64,000 bases of DNA from JBDSKH01 sp035495435 (GTDB lineage: Bacteria > Actinomycetota > Actinomycetes > Actinomycetales > Microbacteriaceae), in the NCBI GenBank assembly GCA_035495435.1, contig DATJFV010000034.1, positions 1 to 64,000 on the forward strand, in the 5' to 3' direction. Shown piece after piece: positions 9,313-17,165 of the stretch. The notes beneath the pieces are model-generated. The model was given only the letters and a program-made list of their open reading frames with translations. It was not told the DNA's origin and made no database searches. Every line of letters begins with the position of its first letter. The stretch's first letter is position 1. The position numbers and the translations under genes were made by a program.

Positions 9313-10743
9313 TCAGGAGAGCTTGTTGTAGCGCTGGTTCTGCTTGATGCGGCTCGTGAGCTCAGTCACCTGGTTGTAGATCGATCGGCGTTCCTTCATG
9401 AGCTCGCTGATCTTCTTATTGGCGTACATCACCGTCGTGTGATCCCGATTGCCGAACAGCTGTCCGATCTTCGGCAATGACAGGCTGGTCAGCTCGCGGC
9501 ACAGATACATCGCGATCTGACGCGCCGTGGCGACCGCCTGCGATCGACTGGAGCCGTACAGGTCGTCGACGCTCAGTTTGAAGTAGTCAGCGGTGTGATT
9601 GATGATGTCGACCGGCGCGATCACATTGTCGTCATCGAGGGTGATGAGGTCTTTCAACACCGTCTGGACCAACTGCAGATCAACGGGGGTCCGGTTCAGG
9701 TTGGCGAACGCCGTCACCCGGATGAGCGTGCCCTCGAGCTCGCGGATGTTGGACGACACCTTCGTCGCCATGAACTCCAGGATGTCGTCCGGCACCTGGA
9801 GCCGTTCGCTCTGCGCCTTCTTCCGCAGGATCGCAATGCGGGTCTCGAGATCCGGTGCCTGCACATCCGTGATCAGACCCCACTCGAACCGCGACCGCAT
9901 CCGGTCTTCAAAGCCGGTGAGATGTTTGGGAGCGACGTCGCTGGTGATCACCACCTGCTTGTTGTGATCGTGCAGCGTGTTGAAGGTATGGAAGAACGCT
10001 TCTTGCGTCGAGTCCTTGCCCTGCAGGAACTGGATGTCGTCGATCAGCAGGATGTCGATCTCGCGGTAACGGGACTGGAAGACGCTGGCGCGGTTGTTCG
10101 CGATCGAGTTGATGAAGTCGTTCGTGAACTCCTCCGAACTGACATACCTGACCCGGATTCCGGGGTAGAGGCTCTCGGCGTAGTGACCGATGGCGTGCAG
10201 CAGGTGGGTCTTGCCGAGCCCCGAGTCGCCGTAGACGAACAGCGGGTTATAGGCCTTGGCCGGCGCCTCGGCGACGGCGACGGCGGCGGCGTGCGCGAAG
10301 CGGTTCGATCCGCCGATGACGAAGTTGTCGAAGTTGTACTTCGGGTTGAGGCGCGAGTCCGAGCGCTTGGAGTTGTCGACGACGGGGCTCTGCTGCTGCG
10401 CTCCATCCGGAGCGGGGGCCTCGGCCGGAGGCTCGGGAACGGCCTGCAGCGTCGTGGTGCGGATTTCGGGATTGACGACGATGGCGAAGTTGGTGACCTC
10501 GTGCTCGTCGTCGCCGGTCGACAGCGCATTGAGGAGAGGAACGCGGATCCGCTGTTCGAGCATGCCGCGGGTCAGGTCGTTGGGAACCTCGAGGTAGATC
10601 GTCCCGCCGAGGACACCCTTCGGTTCGACGAGATTGATGAAGCCGCGCAGCTGGGGGGTGATGCGGTCGTCGGCGTCGAGTTGGGTGAGCACCGACTCCC
10701 AGAGCTCGCGGATCGGGTCCACGGGATCGGGATTGTCACTCAT
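9313..10743 (-). CDS. dnaA: Chromosomal replication initiator protein DnaA
   Basis: A 476-aa initiator ATPase that binds the DnaA boxes in oriC and opens the duplex. Domain I covers about 1-90, followed by a Pro/Ala/Gln-rich linker (about 100-130). The AAA+ domain has Walker A GDSGLGKT at 172-179 and Walker B ILLIDD near 232. The DNA-binding domain IV carries NRDHTTVMYA near 432. ATG start; it diverges from rpmH across a 285-nt spacer containing further DnaA-box-like sequences (TTATGCACC near 10778, TGGGGATAA at 10897-10905), in keeping with autoregulation. Confidence 0.98.
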   Translation of the reverse strand: MSDNPDPVDPIRELWESVLTQLDADDRITPQLRGFINLVEPKGVLGGTIYLEVPNDLTRGMLEQRIRVPLLNALSTGDDEHEVTNFAIVVNPEIRTTTLQAVPEPPAEAPAPDGAQQQSPVVDNSKRSDSRLNPKYNFDNFVIGGSNRFAHAAAVAVAEAPAKAYNPLFVYGDSGLGKTHLLHAIGHYAESLYPGIRVRYVSSEEFTNDFINSIANNRASVFQSRYREIDILLIDDIQFLQGKDSTQEAFFHTFNTLHDHNKQVVITSDVAPKHLTGFEDRMRSRFEWGLITDVQAPDLETRIAILRKKAQSERLQVPDDILEFMATKVSSNIRELEGTLIRVTAFANLNRTPVDLQLVQTVLKDLITLDDDNVIAPVDIINHTADYFKLSVDDLYGSSRSQAVATARQIAMYLCRELTSLSLPKIGQLFGNRDHTTVMYANKKISELMKERRSIYNQVTELTSRIKQNQRYNKLS

Positions 10744-10926
10744 GCTCGCCTTGTCTCGTCGTCAGTTCTGCACAGGGTTATGCACCGCTTCACGGCTGCG
10801 CGATCCGAGTCCTGGCAGGCGCCGCCGCGCCCGGCGCGACCGTGGAAACACCTTAGTTCGCTGCGCCGTGTCGTGAGCAACGTTCTGCATGCGGCATGGG
10901 GATAATGGGCGGTTTGCCGCTCAGGT

Positions 10927-10955
10927 TTGACCGCGGCCGGGGAACGCCGTACCTT
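10927..10955 (+). promoter_or_regulatory. rpmH promoter
   Basis: TTGACC (10927-10932) and TACCTT (10950-10955) are separated by 17 nt, a good fit to the housekeeping actinobacterial consensus, about 70 nt upstream of rpmH. No experimental start site is known for this sequence. Confidence 0.6.
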
Positions 10956-11028
10956 TAACCGGTTGACGGCCGATCAGGCCTACCTCGTTCTTTCCCGGAG
11001 ATCGCACCCGGGTTTTGGAGACATCACC

Positions 11029-11166
11029 ATGAGCAAGCGCACCTTCCAGCCGAACAACCGCCGGCGAGCCAAGGTCCACGGTTTCCGTCTGCGGATGCGC
11101 ACGCGCGCCGGCCGCGCCATCCTCGCGGCTCGTCGTCGCAAGGGGCGCACCGAGCTCAGCGCCTGA
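11029..11166 (+). CDS. rpmH: Ribosomal protein bL34
   Basis: A 45-aa, extremely basic protein beginning MSKRTFQPNNRRRAK and ending in TELSA, the classic L34 of the large ribosomal subunit. The ATG at 11029 is preceded by TTTTGGAG at a suitable distance. Longer upstream in-frame starts exist, but the family always begins at this Met. First gene of the conserved rpmH-rnpA-yidD-yidC-khpB-rsmG operon. Confidence 0.97.
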   Translation: MSKRTFQPNNRRRAKVHGFRLRMRTRAGRAILAARRRKGRTELSA

Positions 11167-11189
11167 TTCCGGCGCGACCCCCCGCGCCC

Positions 11190-11531
11190 GTGCTCGCCAA
11201 GGTCAACCGGGTCACGCGACCCGACGATTTCCGCAAGGTGGTGCGTCAGGGCCGCCGATCGTCGACTCCGCTCGCCGTGTACTACCGGCTCGAGCGCGAT
11301 CCGGCCGACCCGGCCCGCTTCGGTTTCATCGTGTCCCGTGCGGTCGGTGGTGCGGTCGAGCGCAACCGGGTCCGCCGACGGATGCGGGCCGTGAGCCGCG
11401 AACTCGTCGACCGTGGCGCACGCGGTTCGGATGTGGTGGTGCGTGCACTCCCCGCCAGTGCCCAGCGTGGCTGGGCTAGTCTCTCGGCCGACATGCACGC
11501 CGTCCTCGAGTCCCCGCTGAGCGCGCGATGA
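11190..11531 (+). CDS. rnpA: Ribonuclease P protein component
   Basis: A 113-aa basic protein that assists the RNA subunit in trimming the 5' ends of tRNA precursors. It carries the family RNR-type motif VERNRVRRRMR (about residues 50-60) and an aromatic/basic N-terminal half (DDFRKVVRQGRR). Starts at GTG 23 nt after rpmH and overlaps yidD by 4 nt. Confidence 0.94.
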   Translation: MLAKVNRVTRPDDFRKVVRQGRRSSTPLAVYYRLERDPADPARFGFIVSRAVGGAVERNRVRRRMRAVSRELVDRGARGSDVVVRALPASAQRGWASLSADMHAVLESPLSAR

Positions 11532-11836
11532 AGCACGCTCTCGCGGTTCTCTGGCTGCTGCCCCGCAACGTCTGCGTAGTGATCCTGCGCGCGTACCGCG
11601 CCGTGATCTCTCCCCTCTACGGTGACGTCTGCCGCTACTACCCCAGCTGCTCCGCCTATGCGCTCGGCGCCATCCAGCAGCACGGGGTGGTCAAGGGCAT
11701 CGCCTTCGGCACCTGGCGCATCGCCCGCTGCCACCCTTGGGCCAAGGGCGGCGTCGACGACGTGCCCGAACATCCTCATCCCCACCCGACGACGCGCTTC
11801 GGCTTCGTCCTCACGACGAGCCACGGAAAGGCCTGA
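11528..11836 (+). CDS. yidD: Membrane protein insertion efficiency factor YidD
   Basis: A 102-aa protein with the family signature CRYYPSCSAYALGAI (about residues 36-50) and WRIARCHPWAKGG. It sits between rnpA and yidC as in most bacteria and is thought to help YidC-dependent insertion at the inner membrane face. The ATG overlaps the rnpA stop (ATGA). The tail beyond residue 75 (PEHPHPHPTT) is His/Pro rich and lineage-specific. Confidence 0.93.
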   Translation: MKHALAVLWLLPRNVCVVILRAYRAVISPLYGDVCRYYPSCSAYALGAIQQHGVVKGIAFGTWRIARCHPWAKGGVDDVPEHPHPHPTTRFGFVLTTSHGKA

Positions 11837-11839
11837 CTC

Positions 11840-12835
11840 ATGGACTTCCTCGGAACGATCCTCTTCCCCATCAAGTGGGTGATCGAGGCGATCCTGGTCG
11901 GCTTCCACACCTTGCTCACCGCGATCGGCATGGACCCGGCTGCCGGACTCACCTGGGTGCTGTCCATCGTCGGCCTCGTGCTGATCGTGCGTGCCGCCCT
12001 CATCCCGATCTTCGTGCGCCAGATCAAGAGCCAACGGAAGATGCTCGAGGTCGCGCCGCAGCTGAAGAAGATCCAGGACAAGTACCGCGGCAAGAAGGAT
12101 CAGTTCTCGCGCGAGGCGATGCAGCGCGAGACCATGGAGCTCTATCGCAAGGCGGGTACCAACCCGTTCAGCTCATGCCTGCCGCTGCTGATCCAGATGC
12201 CGATCTTCTTCAGCCTCTTCTCGGTGCTGAACGAGGCCAAGCCGCAGGCGGACGGCAGCTACAAGGCCGGCGTCGGCCTGCTCAACCAGCAGCTCTCGGA
12301 GGAGTTCGGCAGCTCGTCGCTGTTCGACATCGCGCCCCTGCGGTACAGCATCCAGTCCGCACTCGCGGCCGATCCGGTGCAGGTGGTCGTGGTGATCATC
12401 GCAGCGGTGATGGTCGTCGTGATGACGGCGTCGCAGTTCATCACGCAGCTGCAGATCATGTCGAAGAACCAGAGCCCCGAGATGAAGGCCAGCCCGATGT
12501 ACCGCCAGCAGCGCGTGCTGCTGTACATCCTGCCGCTGGTGTTCGCCTTCTCGGGCTTCGCGTTCCCGATCGGTGTCATGTTCTACTGGCTCACCTCGAA
12601 CATCTGGACGATGGTGCAGCAGTTCCTGGTGATCCGCACCATGCCGACGCCGGGGTCGGAGGCAGCGATTGCGCGCGAGGCACGCCTTGCCAAGCGCAAC
12701 CGGTCGCGCATGGCAGATGACGCGGCGGCGCTCGCAGAGGCCGCCGAGCCCGAGCCGGCCAAGCCGGTGACGACGCAGCGCCAGCAGCCGGTCGGGAAGA
12801 ACCGGGCGAAGAAGAGCGGGAGCAACAAGCGATGA
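11840..12835 (+). CDS. yidC: Membrane protein insertase YidC
   Basis: A 331-aa insertase that folds and inserts membrane proteins alone or with SecYEG. There are five hydrophobic segments (about 10-30, 38-62, 105-130, 180-205 and 215-245), a positively charged coiled hairpin after TM2 (QIKSQRKMLE) and a strongly basic C-terminal tail ending KKSGSNKR, which in YidC/Oxa1 proteins contacts ribosomes. It lacks the large periplasmic domain of proteobacterial YidC, as is normal for Gram-positives. Overlaps khpB by 4 nt. Confidence 0.95.
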   Translation: MDFLGTILFPIKWVIEAILVGFHTLLTAIGMDPAAGLTWVLSIVGLVLIVRAALIPIFVRQIKSQRKMLEVAPQLKKIQDKYRGKKDQFSREAMQRETMELYRKAGTNPFSSCLPLLIQMPIFFSLFSVLNEAKPQADGSYKAGVGLLNQQLSEEFGSSSLFDIAPLRYSIQSALAADPVQVVVVIIAAVMVVVMTASQFITQLQIMSKNQSPEMKASPMYRQQRVLLYILPLVFAFSGFAFPIGVMFYWLTSNIWTMVQQFLVIRTMPTPGSEAAIAREARLAKRNRSRMADDAAALAEAAEPEPAKPVTTQRQQPVGKNRAKKSGSNKR

Positions 12836-13446
12836 CCGAGGGAACCGAGCTCGAGAGCGTTCAGGCCGAGCCGACCGAGGTGACGGAGCTGGAGTCCGGC
12901 GCGCTGGAGTCCGGCGCGCTGGGGTCTGCGGGCGAGCGGTCTCCGAACCTGGGCGCGGACCTGGTGTCGGCGGACCCGGAGCCGACCGAGCAGGAGCTTG
13001 TCGTCGAAGGCGACCTCGCCGCGGACTACATCGAGGAACTCCTCGACATCGCGGATCTCGACGGCGATATCGACATCGATGCGCGTGCCGGGCGGGCCTA
13101 CATCTCGGTGACCGCGAGCGGTGACGCCAACCTGCGTCAGTTGTCCAAGCCCGACACGGTCGCCGCTCTGCAGGAGTTGACCCGTCTGGCCGTTCAGAAC
13201 AGCACCGGCCGGTTCTCGCGGCTGATCCTCGACGTCGGCGGATCGCGCGATGCTCGCGCTGCCGAGCTCGCGTCCCTCGTCGACCACGCGGTCGCACGCA
13301 TCGAGGGCGGCGCCGCCACGGCGTCTCTTCCTCCGATGTCGAGCTACGAGCGGAAGATCGTGCACGATCTCGTGGCCGAGCGCGGCTTCACCTCGCAGTC
13401 CGAGGGCGAGGGGCGTGACCGCCACACGGTGATCACCCGCGGCTGA
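12832..13446 (+). CDS. khpB: KH/R3H RNA-binding protein KhpB (Jag)
   Basis: A 204-aa protein with an acidic, low-complexity N-terminus (residues 1-60, including a repeated LESGA motif), a KH-like domain (about 62-135) and a C-terminal R3H domain (about 140-204, SSYERKIVHDLV). KhpB/Jag proteins bind RNA and influence cell elongation and division. The position between yidC and rsmG is diagnostic. The acidic extension is typical of actinobacterial members. ATG overlaps the yidC stop (ATGA). Confidence 0.9.
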   Translation: MTEGTELESVQAEPTEVTELESGALESGALGSAGERSPNLGADLVSADPEPTEQELVVEGDLAADYIEELLDIADLDGDIDIDARAGRAYISVTASGDANLRQLSKPDTVAALQELTRLAVQNSTGRFSRLILDVGGSRDARAAELASLVDHAVARIEGGAATASLPPMSSYERKIVHDLVAERGFTSQSEGEGRDRHTVITRG

Positions 13447-13452
13447 CCGCGA

Positions 13453-13468
13453 TGTTTCACGTGAAACA
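13453..13468. promoter_or_regulatory. parS: parS site 1
   Basis: TGTTTCACGTGAAACA is a perfect 16-bp palindrome and a perfect match to the universal ParB-binding parS consensus. It lies between khpB and rsmG and directly abuts the TTG start of rsmG, about 4 kb from oriC. Confidence 0.97.
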
Positions 13469-14101
13469 TTGAGTGCCGGCATCGAGCAGGAACCCGCGGT
13501 CGCAGCGGAACTCTTCGGCGACCGCATCGAGGTCGCGCGTTCGTACGCTGCTGAGTTGGGCGCGCGGGGCGAGGAACTCGGACTGATCGGCCCGCTCGAG
13601 CCGGCGCGATTGTGGACGCGGCATCTGCTGAACTGCGCGCTGCTGGCGCCGCTGCTCCGCCCGGGTCGGGTGGGCGACGTCGGAAGCGGGGCCGGGCTGC
13701 CGGGCCTGGTGCTGGCGATCGCGCGTCCGGACGTGGAGCTGGTGCTCATCGAACCGATGGAGCGGCGGGTCGATTGGCTCCGGACGGAGGCGCAGCGGCT
13801 GGAGTTGGGCAACGTCTCCGTGGTGCGAGCACGAGCGGAGGAGGCGGCGCTCCCGGCGCCGCTCGATCAGGTCACGGCCCGTGCGGTGTCGGCGCTGAGC
13901 AAGCTGATTCCGCTGACGGCACCCCTGGTTCGAGCGGGCGGCGAGCTGGTCTTCATGAAGGGTGCGCGTGTGGAGGAAGAGCTGCGCGACGCTGCAAAAG
14001 CGGTGCGGAAGGCCCGCCTGAGCGACGTGGAGATCCTCGTGCTGGGCGAGGGCATCGTGCCCGAGGTCACCCGCGTCTTTCGGGCTACAGTGGGACTTTG
14101 A
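13469..14101 (+). CDS. rsmG: 16S rRNA (guanine(527)-N7)-methyltransferase RsmG
   Basis: A 210-aa S-adenosylmethionine-dependent methyltransferase (GidB) that modifies G527 of 16S rRNA; loss in other bacteria gives low-level streptomycin resistance. The SAM-binding motif VGSGAGLPGLV is near residues 70-80 and VELVLIEPMERR follows. The only early in-frame start is TTG at 13469, immediately after parS, with no Shine-Dalgarno sequence, so translation may be coupled to khpB, whose stop lies 22 nt upstream. Confidence 0.92.
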   Translation: MSAGIEQEPAVAAELFGDRIEVARSYAAELGARGEELGLIGPLEPARLWTRHLLNCALLAPLLRPGRVGDVGSGAGLPGLVLAIARPDVELVLIEPMERRVDWLRTEAQRLELGNVSVVRARAEEAALPAPLDQVTARAVSALSKLIPLTAPLVRAGGELVFMKGARVEEELRDAAKAVRKARLSDVEILVLGEGIVPEVTRVFRATVGL

Positions 14102-14122
14102 CTTCCGCCCGGTGCGGATGCA

Positions 14123-14138
14123 TGTTTCACGTGAAACA
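14123..14138. promoter_or_regulatory. parS: parS site 2
   Basis: A second perfect TGTTTCACGTGAAACA, 670 bp from the first and in the short rsmG-parA spacer. Both copies share the extended core ATGTTTCACGTGAAACAT. It is a nucleation site for the ParABS segregation complex. Confidence 0.97.
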
Positions 14139-14162
14139 TCCGAAGAGGGAATCCCCAATCAG

Positions 14163-15035
14163 GTGAGCAACTACGACGAGACCCCGCTTGCGCAGGAGGT
14201 CGCCGATATCACTCGGCGTCGCATCGCGCTCGCGGAGCAGACCCTTCCGCTGCCCAAGGAGACCCGCGTCTTCACGGTGGCGAACCAGAAGGGCGGTGTG
14301 GGAAAGACCACGACAACAGTCAATCTCGCGGCAGCGCTGGCGCAGACCGGGGCGCAGGTTCTGGTGATCGATCTCGACCCGCAGGGCAATGCCTCGACGG
14401 CCCTCGGCGTGGAGCACCGATCCGAGACGCGCAGTGTCTACGACGTGATCATCAACGACGCCCCGATGGCCGAGGTCGTGCAGAAGAGCCCCGAGTTCGA
14501 GGGTCTGTGGTGTGTGCCGGCCACGATTCATCTCGCCGGTGCCGAGATCGAGCTCGTGTCGCTCGTCGCCCGTGAGCAGCGCCTACGTACCGCCCTCGAC
14601 ACCTACCTCGCGTCGCAGACCTTCCACTACGTCTTCATCGACTGTCCGCCGTCGCTCGGGCTGCTCACGATCAACGCATTCGTCGCGGCACGCGAGGTGC
14701 TGATCCCCATCCAGTGCGAGTACTACGCGCTCGAGGGCCTCAGCCAGCTGCTCAGCAACATCAAGCTCATCGAGCGCCACCTCAACCCCGAGCTCGAGCT
14801 GTCCACGATCCTGCTCACCATGTACGACGGCCGCACCAACCTGGCCAACCAGGTCGTCGACGAGGTGCGCGAGCACTTCCCGAAGCAGGTGCTGCGCACG
14901 CTCATCCCCCGGTCCGTGCGCATCTCCGAGGCGCCGAGCTACGGGCAGAGCGTGATCAGTTACGACAACAACTCCCCCGGCTCGCTGTCCTACCGCGAGG
15001 CTGCGTCGGAGATCGCCCTGCGAGGAGCCCGCTGA
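14163..15035 (+). CDS. parA: Chromosome partitioning ATPase ParA
   Basis: A ParA/Soj ATPase (290 aa from this start) that moves ParB-parS complexes. The deviant Walker A motif KGGVGKT is at 43-49, followed by VIDLDPQGNAS and FIDCPPSLG. The start is uncertain. GTG at 14163 has a purine-rich AAGAGGGA 12 nt upstream. In-frame GTG 14112 and ATG 14118 would extend translation across parS site 2. I prefer 14163 because it leaves parS non-coding. Overlaps parB by one base. Confidence 0.93.
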   Translation: MSNYDETPLAQEVADITRRRIALAEQTLPLPKETRVFTVANQKGGVGKTTTTVNLAAALAQTGAQVLVIDLDPQGNASTALGVEHRSETRSVYDVIINDAPMAEVVQKSPEFEGLWCVPATIHLAGAEIELVSLVAREQRLRTALDTYLASQTFHYVFIDCPPSLGLLTINAFVAAREVLIPIQCEYYALEGLSQLLSNIKLIERHLNPELELSTILLTMYDGRTNLANQVVDEVREHFPKQVLRTLIPRSVRISEAPSYGQSVISYDNNSPGSLSYREAASEIALRGAR

Positions 15036-15973
15036 TGGCCACGAAGCGCACAGGACTGGGCCGCGGCATCGGCGCCCTCATCCCCACCGACGACGGCGCA
15101 GAGCGCCCGGTCGATGTGTTCTTCGGCGCGGAGAGCGGCGACGAGACCCTCGTGGCGGTTCCCGGAGCACGCCTGATCGACCTCTCCCCCGATGACATCG
15201 TGCCCAACCCGGTGCAGCCCCGCACCGAGTTCCGCGAAGACGAGCTCAAGGAACTCGTGGTCTCGGTGCGCGAGTTCGGGGTGCTGCAGCCGATCGTGGT
15301 GCGTCCCCGCGCCGGAGCGGCTCCGGGGGAACCGCGCTACGAGCTGATCATGGGCGAGCGGCGCCTGCGCGCCACGAAGCTCGCCGGCCGTGACAGCATC
15401 CCGGCGGTCGTCAAGAACACCGCCGACGAAGAGATGCTGCGCGACGCGCTGCTCGAGAACCTGCACCGCGCGAACCTGAACCCCTTGGAAGAGGCGTCGG
15501 CGTACCAGCAGCTGCTGTCGGACTTCGGCATCACGCAAGAGCAACTGGCCGACCGCATCGGCCGGTCGCGGCCGCAGATCACCAACACGATCCGCCTGCT
15601 GCGCCTGCCGGAGTCGGTGCAGCGCCGCGTGGCAGCGGGCGTCCTGAGCGCCGGGCACGCGCGGGCGATCCTGTCGACCGGGACGCCGGATGCCATGGAG
15701 CGTCTCGCGGCGAAGATCGTGAACGAGGACCTGTCGGTGCGCGCGGCCGAGGCCGCGGCGGGGCAGGTTGCTCCGGCACGTCCGGCGTCGAAGCCCCGGG
15801 CGGGCAAGCGTCAGGGGCAGCTCGACGAGATCGCCGAGCGACTGGGCGACCGGCTCGACACCCGGGTCAAGATCGCTCTGGGTGCCAGCAAGGGCACCGT
15901 CACGATCGAGTTTGCCAACGTCGCCGACCTGAACCGCATCCTGGGTCTGCTGGGCGAGAAGTCCTTCGGCTGA
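15035..15973 (+). CDS. parB: Chromosome partitioning protein ParB
   Basis: A 312-aa CTP-dependent DNA clamp that binds parS and spreads. The N-terminal domain has NPVQPR (about 60), GVLQPIVVRP and the CTP-binding arginine-rich motif GERRLRATK. ENLHRANLNPLEEA leads into the helix-turn-helix (about 160-190), and a C-terminal dimerisation segment follows. Start ATG 15035 is set by GAGGAG just upstream and by the overlap with the parA stop. Longer upstream reading is only out-of-frame parA. Confidence 0.95.
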   Translation: MATKRTGLGRGIGALIPTDDGAERPVDVFFGAESGDETLVAVPGARLIDLSPDDIVPNPVQPRTEFREDELKELVVSVREFGVLQPIVVRPRAGAAPGEPRYELIMGERRLRATKLAGRDSIPAVVKNTADEEMLRDALLENLHRANLNPLEEASAYQQLLSDFGITQEQLADRIGRSRPQITNTIRLLRLPESVQRRVAAGVLSAGHARAILSTGTPDAMERLAAKIVNEDLSVRAAEAAAGQVAPARPASKPRAGKRQGQLDEIAERLGDRLDTRVKIALGASKGTVTIEFANVADLNRILGLLGEKSFG

Positions 15974-15984
15974 GGCTGCGCCCG

Positions 15985-16043
15985 CTGCTGGTTGAGTAGG
16001 CGCGCCAGCGCACCCCTGCTGGTTGAGTAGGCGCGGCAGCGCC
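15985..16043. repeat. Two tandem REP-like copies (GGTTGAGTAG family)
   Basis: CTGCTGGTTGAGTAGGCGCG occurs at 15985 and again at 16017, each followed by a CAGCGC end. The GGTTGAGTAG core and its complement recur near 63051-63116 and 63859-63866. This is a dispersed extragenic palindromic repeat family of the kind common in Microbacteriaceae. It sits between the convergent parB and ddl genes. Confidence 0.8.
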
Positions 16044-16082
16044 GTGTCGAAACCCCCCGGCGCGCTCCGGGATCTCGATACG

Positions 16083-16188
16083 CGCCTGCGGCGCTACTCG
16101 ATCGGCGGGGTTGGCCTGCGGCGCTAGTCGATCGGCGGGGTTCGCCTGCGGCGCTAGTCGATCGGCGGGGTTCGCCTGCGGCGCTACT
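16083..16188. repeat. 30-bp tandem repeat, about 3.5 copies
   Basis: Units begin CGATCGGCGGGGTT at 16099, 16129 and 16159, each 30 bp and nearly identical (a G/C change and a CTAGTC/CTACTC change), preceded by a half unit at 16083. Each unit contains CGCCTGCGGCGCTA, part of the same REP family. No unique spacers, so it is not a CRISPR. It fills the spacer between the parB and ddl 3' ends. Confidence 0.88.
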
Positions 16189-16204
16189 CGATCACCGACG
16201 CCGA

Positions 16205-17161
16205 TCACCGATCCGCGAGGGCGGCCTCCGCGAGCTTCGCGTACACCCAGCCGAGGTCGTGTCCGGCGGCCTCCAGCGCCTGTGGCACCAGCGAGGTCTC
16301 GGTGAGCCCAGGAAGCACGTTCGCCTCGAGGAACCACGGCGTCCCCGCACCGTCGACGATCAGGTCGACCCGTGAGATGTGGCGCAGCCCCAGCGCCGTG
16401 TGCGCCGTGAGCGCCGCCTCCGCAGCGCGAGCCGCCACCTCATCCGTGATTCGCGCAGGGGTGTAGAACCGGGTCTCGCCGGCGTTGTAGCGCGCCTCGA
16501 AGCTGTATACGCCCGACAGCGGCTCGATCTCCACGGCCGGAAGGGCGACCGGGCCCTCGCCGGTGTCGATGACGCCCACGGCGATCTCGGTTCCGCGGAT
16601 CTGCTGCTCGATGAGCGCAACGTCGCTGTAGGTGTACGCGTCGACCATCGCCCGCGGAAGCGCCGCAGCATCCGCCACGATCGTCACGCCCTGCGCCGAC
16701 CCGCCCTGCGCCGGCTTCACCACGAGGGGCAGGGGCAGCTCTTCGTGGATGGCGTCGAAGACGGCGTCGGCGCCGAGCTCGCGGAACGCGTCCCGCGGCA
16801 GGGTGATGGACCGCGGCGTGGCGACCCCGGCCCGGGCCACCAGTGTCTTGGCCGTCGGCTTGTCCCAGGCCAGGCGGGCGGCGTCCGATCGGGAGCCGAC
16901 GAACGCGACGCCGAGAAACTCGAGCAGCCCGCGCAGGGCACCGTCTTCACCGCTTGCGCCGTGCAGGGCGGGCCACACCACGTCGGGTCGGGTGTCGCGC
17001 AGGAATCCGAGCAGCGACGCGTCGGGGTCGCGCAGTTCGACATCGATCCCGTGCTCGCCGAGGGCATCCGCGACGCGGCGCCCGGAGCGCAGCGAGACGT
17101 CGCGCTCGTGCGAGATGCCGCCGGCGAGGACGACGACGTGGGTGAGTGCGGAGGTCACCAT
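16205..17161 (-). CDS. ddl: D-alanine--D-alanine ligase
   Basis: A 318-aa ATP-grasp enzyme that joins two D-alanines for the peptidoglycan pentapeptide. Visible hallmarks are VVLAGGISHERDVSLRSGRR at the N-terminus (glycine-rich loop), VVKPAQGGSAQGV in the ATP-grasp fold, and FLEANVLPGLTETS, the metal-binding/omega-loop region near the C-terminus. It is somewhat shorter than the 340-380 aa typical of the family, but all core motifs are present. Four nt separate it from the upstream aminotransferase gene. Confidence 0.9.
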   Translation of the reverse strand: MVTSALTHVVVLAGGISHERDVSLRSGRRVADALGEHGIDVELRDPDASLLGFLRDTRPDVVWPALHGASGEDGALRGLLEFLGVAFVGSRSDAARLAWDKPTAKTLVARAGVATPRSITLPRDAFRELGADAVFDAIHEELPLPLVVKPAQGGSAQGVTIVADAAALPRAMVDAYTYSDVALIEQQIRGTEIAVGVIDTGEGPVALPAVEIEPLSGVYSFEARYNAGETRFYTPARITDEVAARAAEAALTAHTALGLRHISRVDLIVDGAGTPWFLEANVLPGLTETSLVPQALEAAGHDLGWVYAKLAEAALADR

Positions 17162-17165
17162 GGGG

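Noticed and set aside
16083..16188. Possible CRISPR array
   Set aside because: The 30-bp units are contiguous with no spacers between them, and no cas genes are nearby. It is a tandem repeat.
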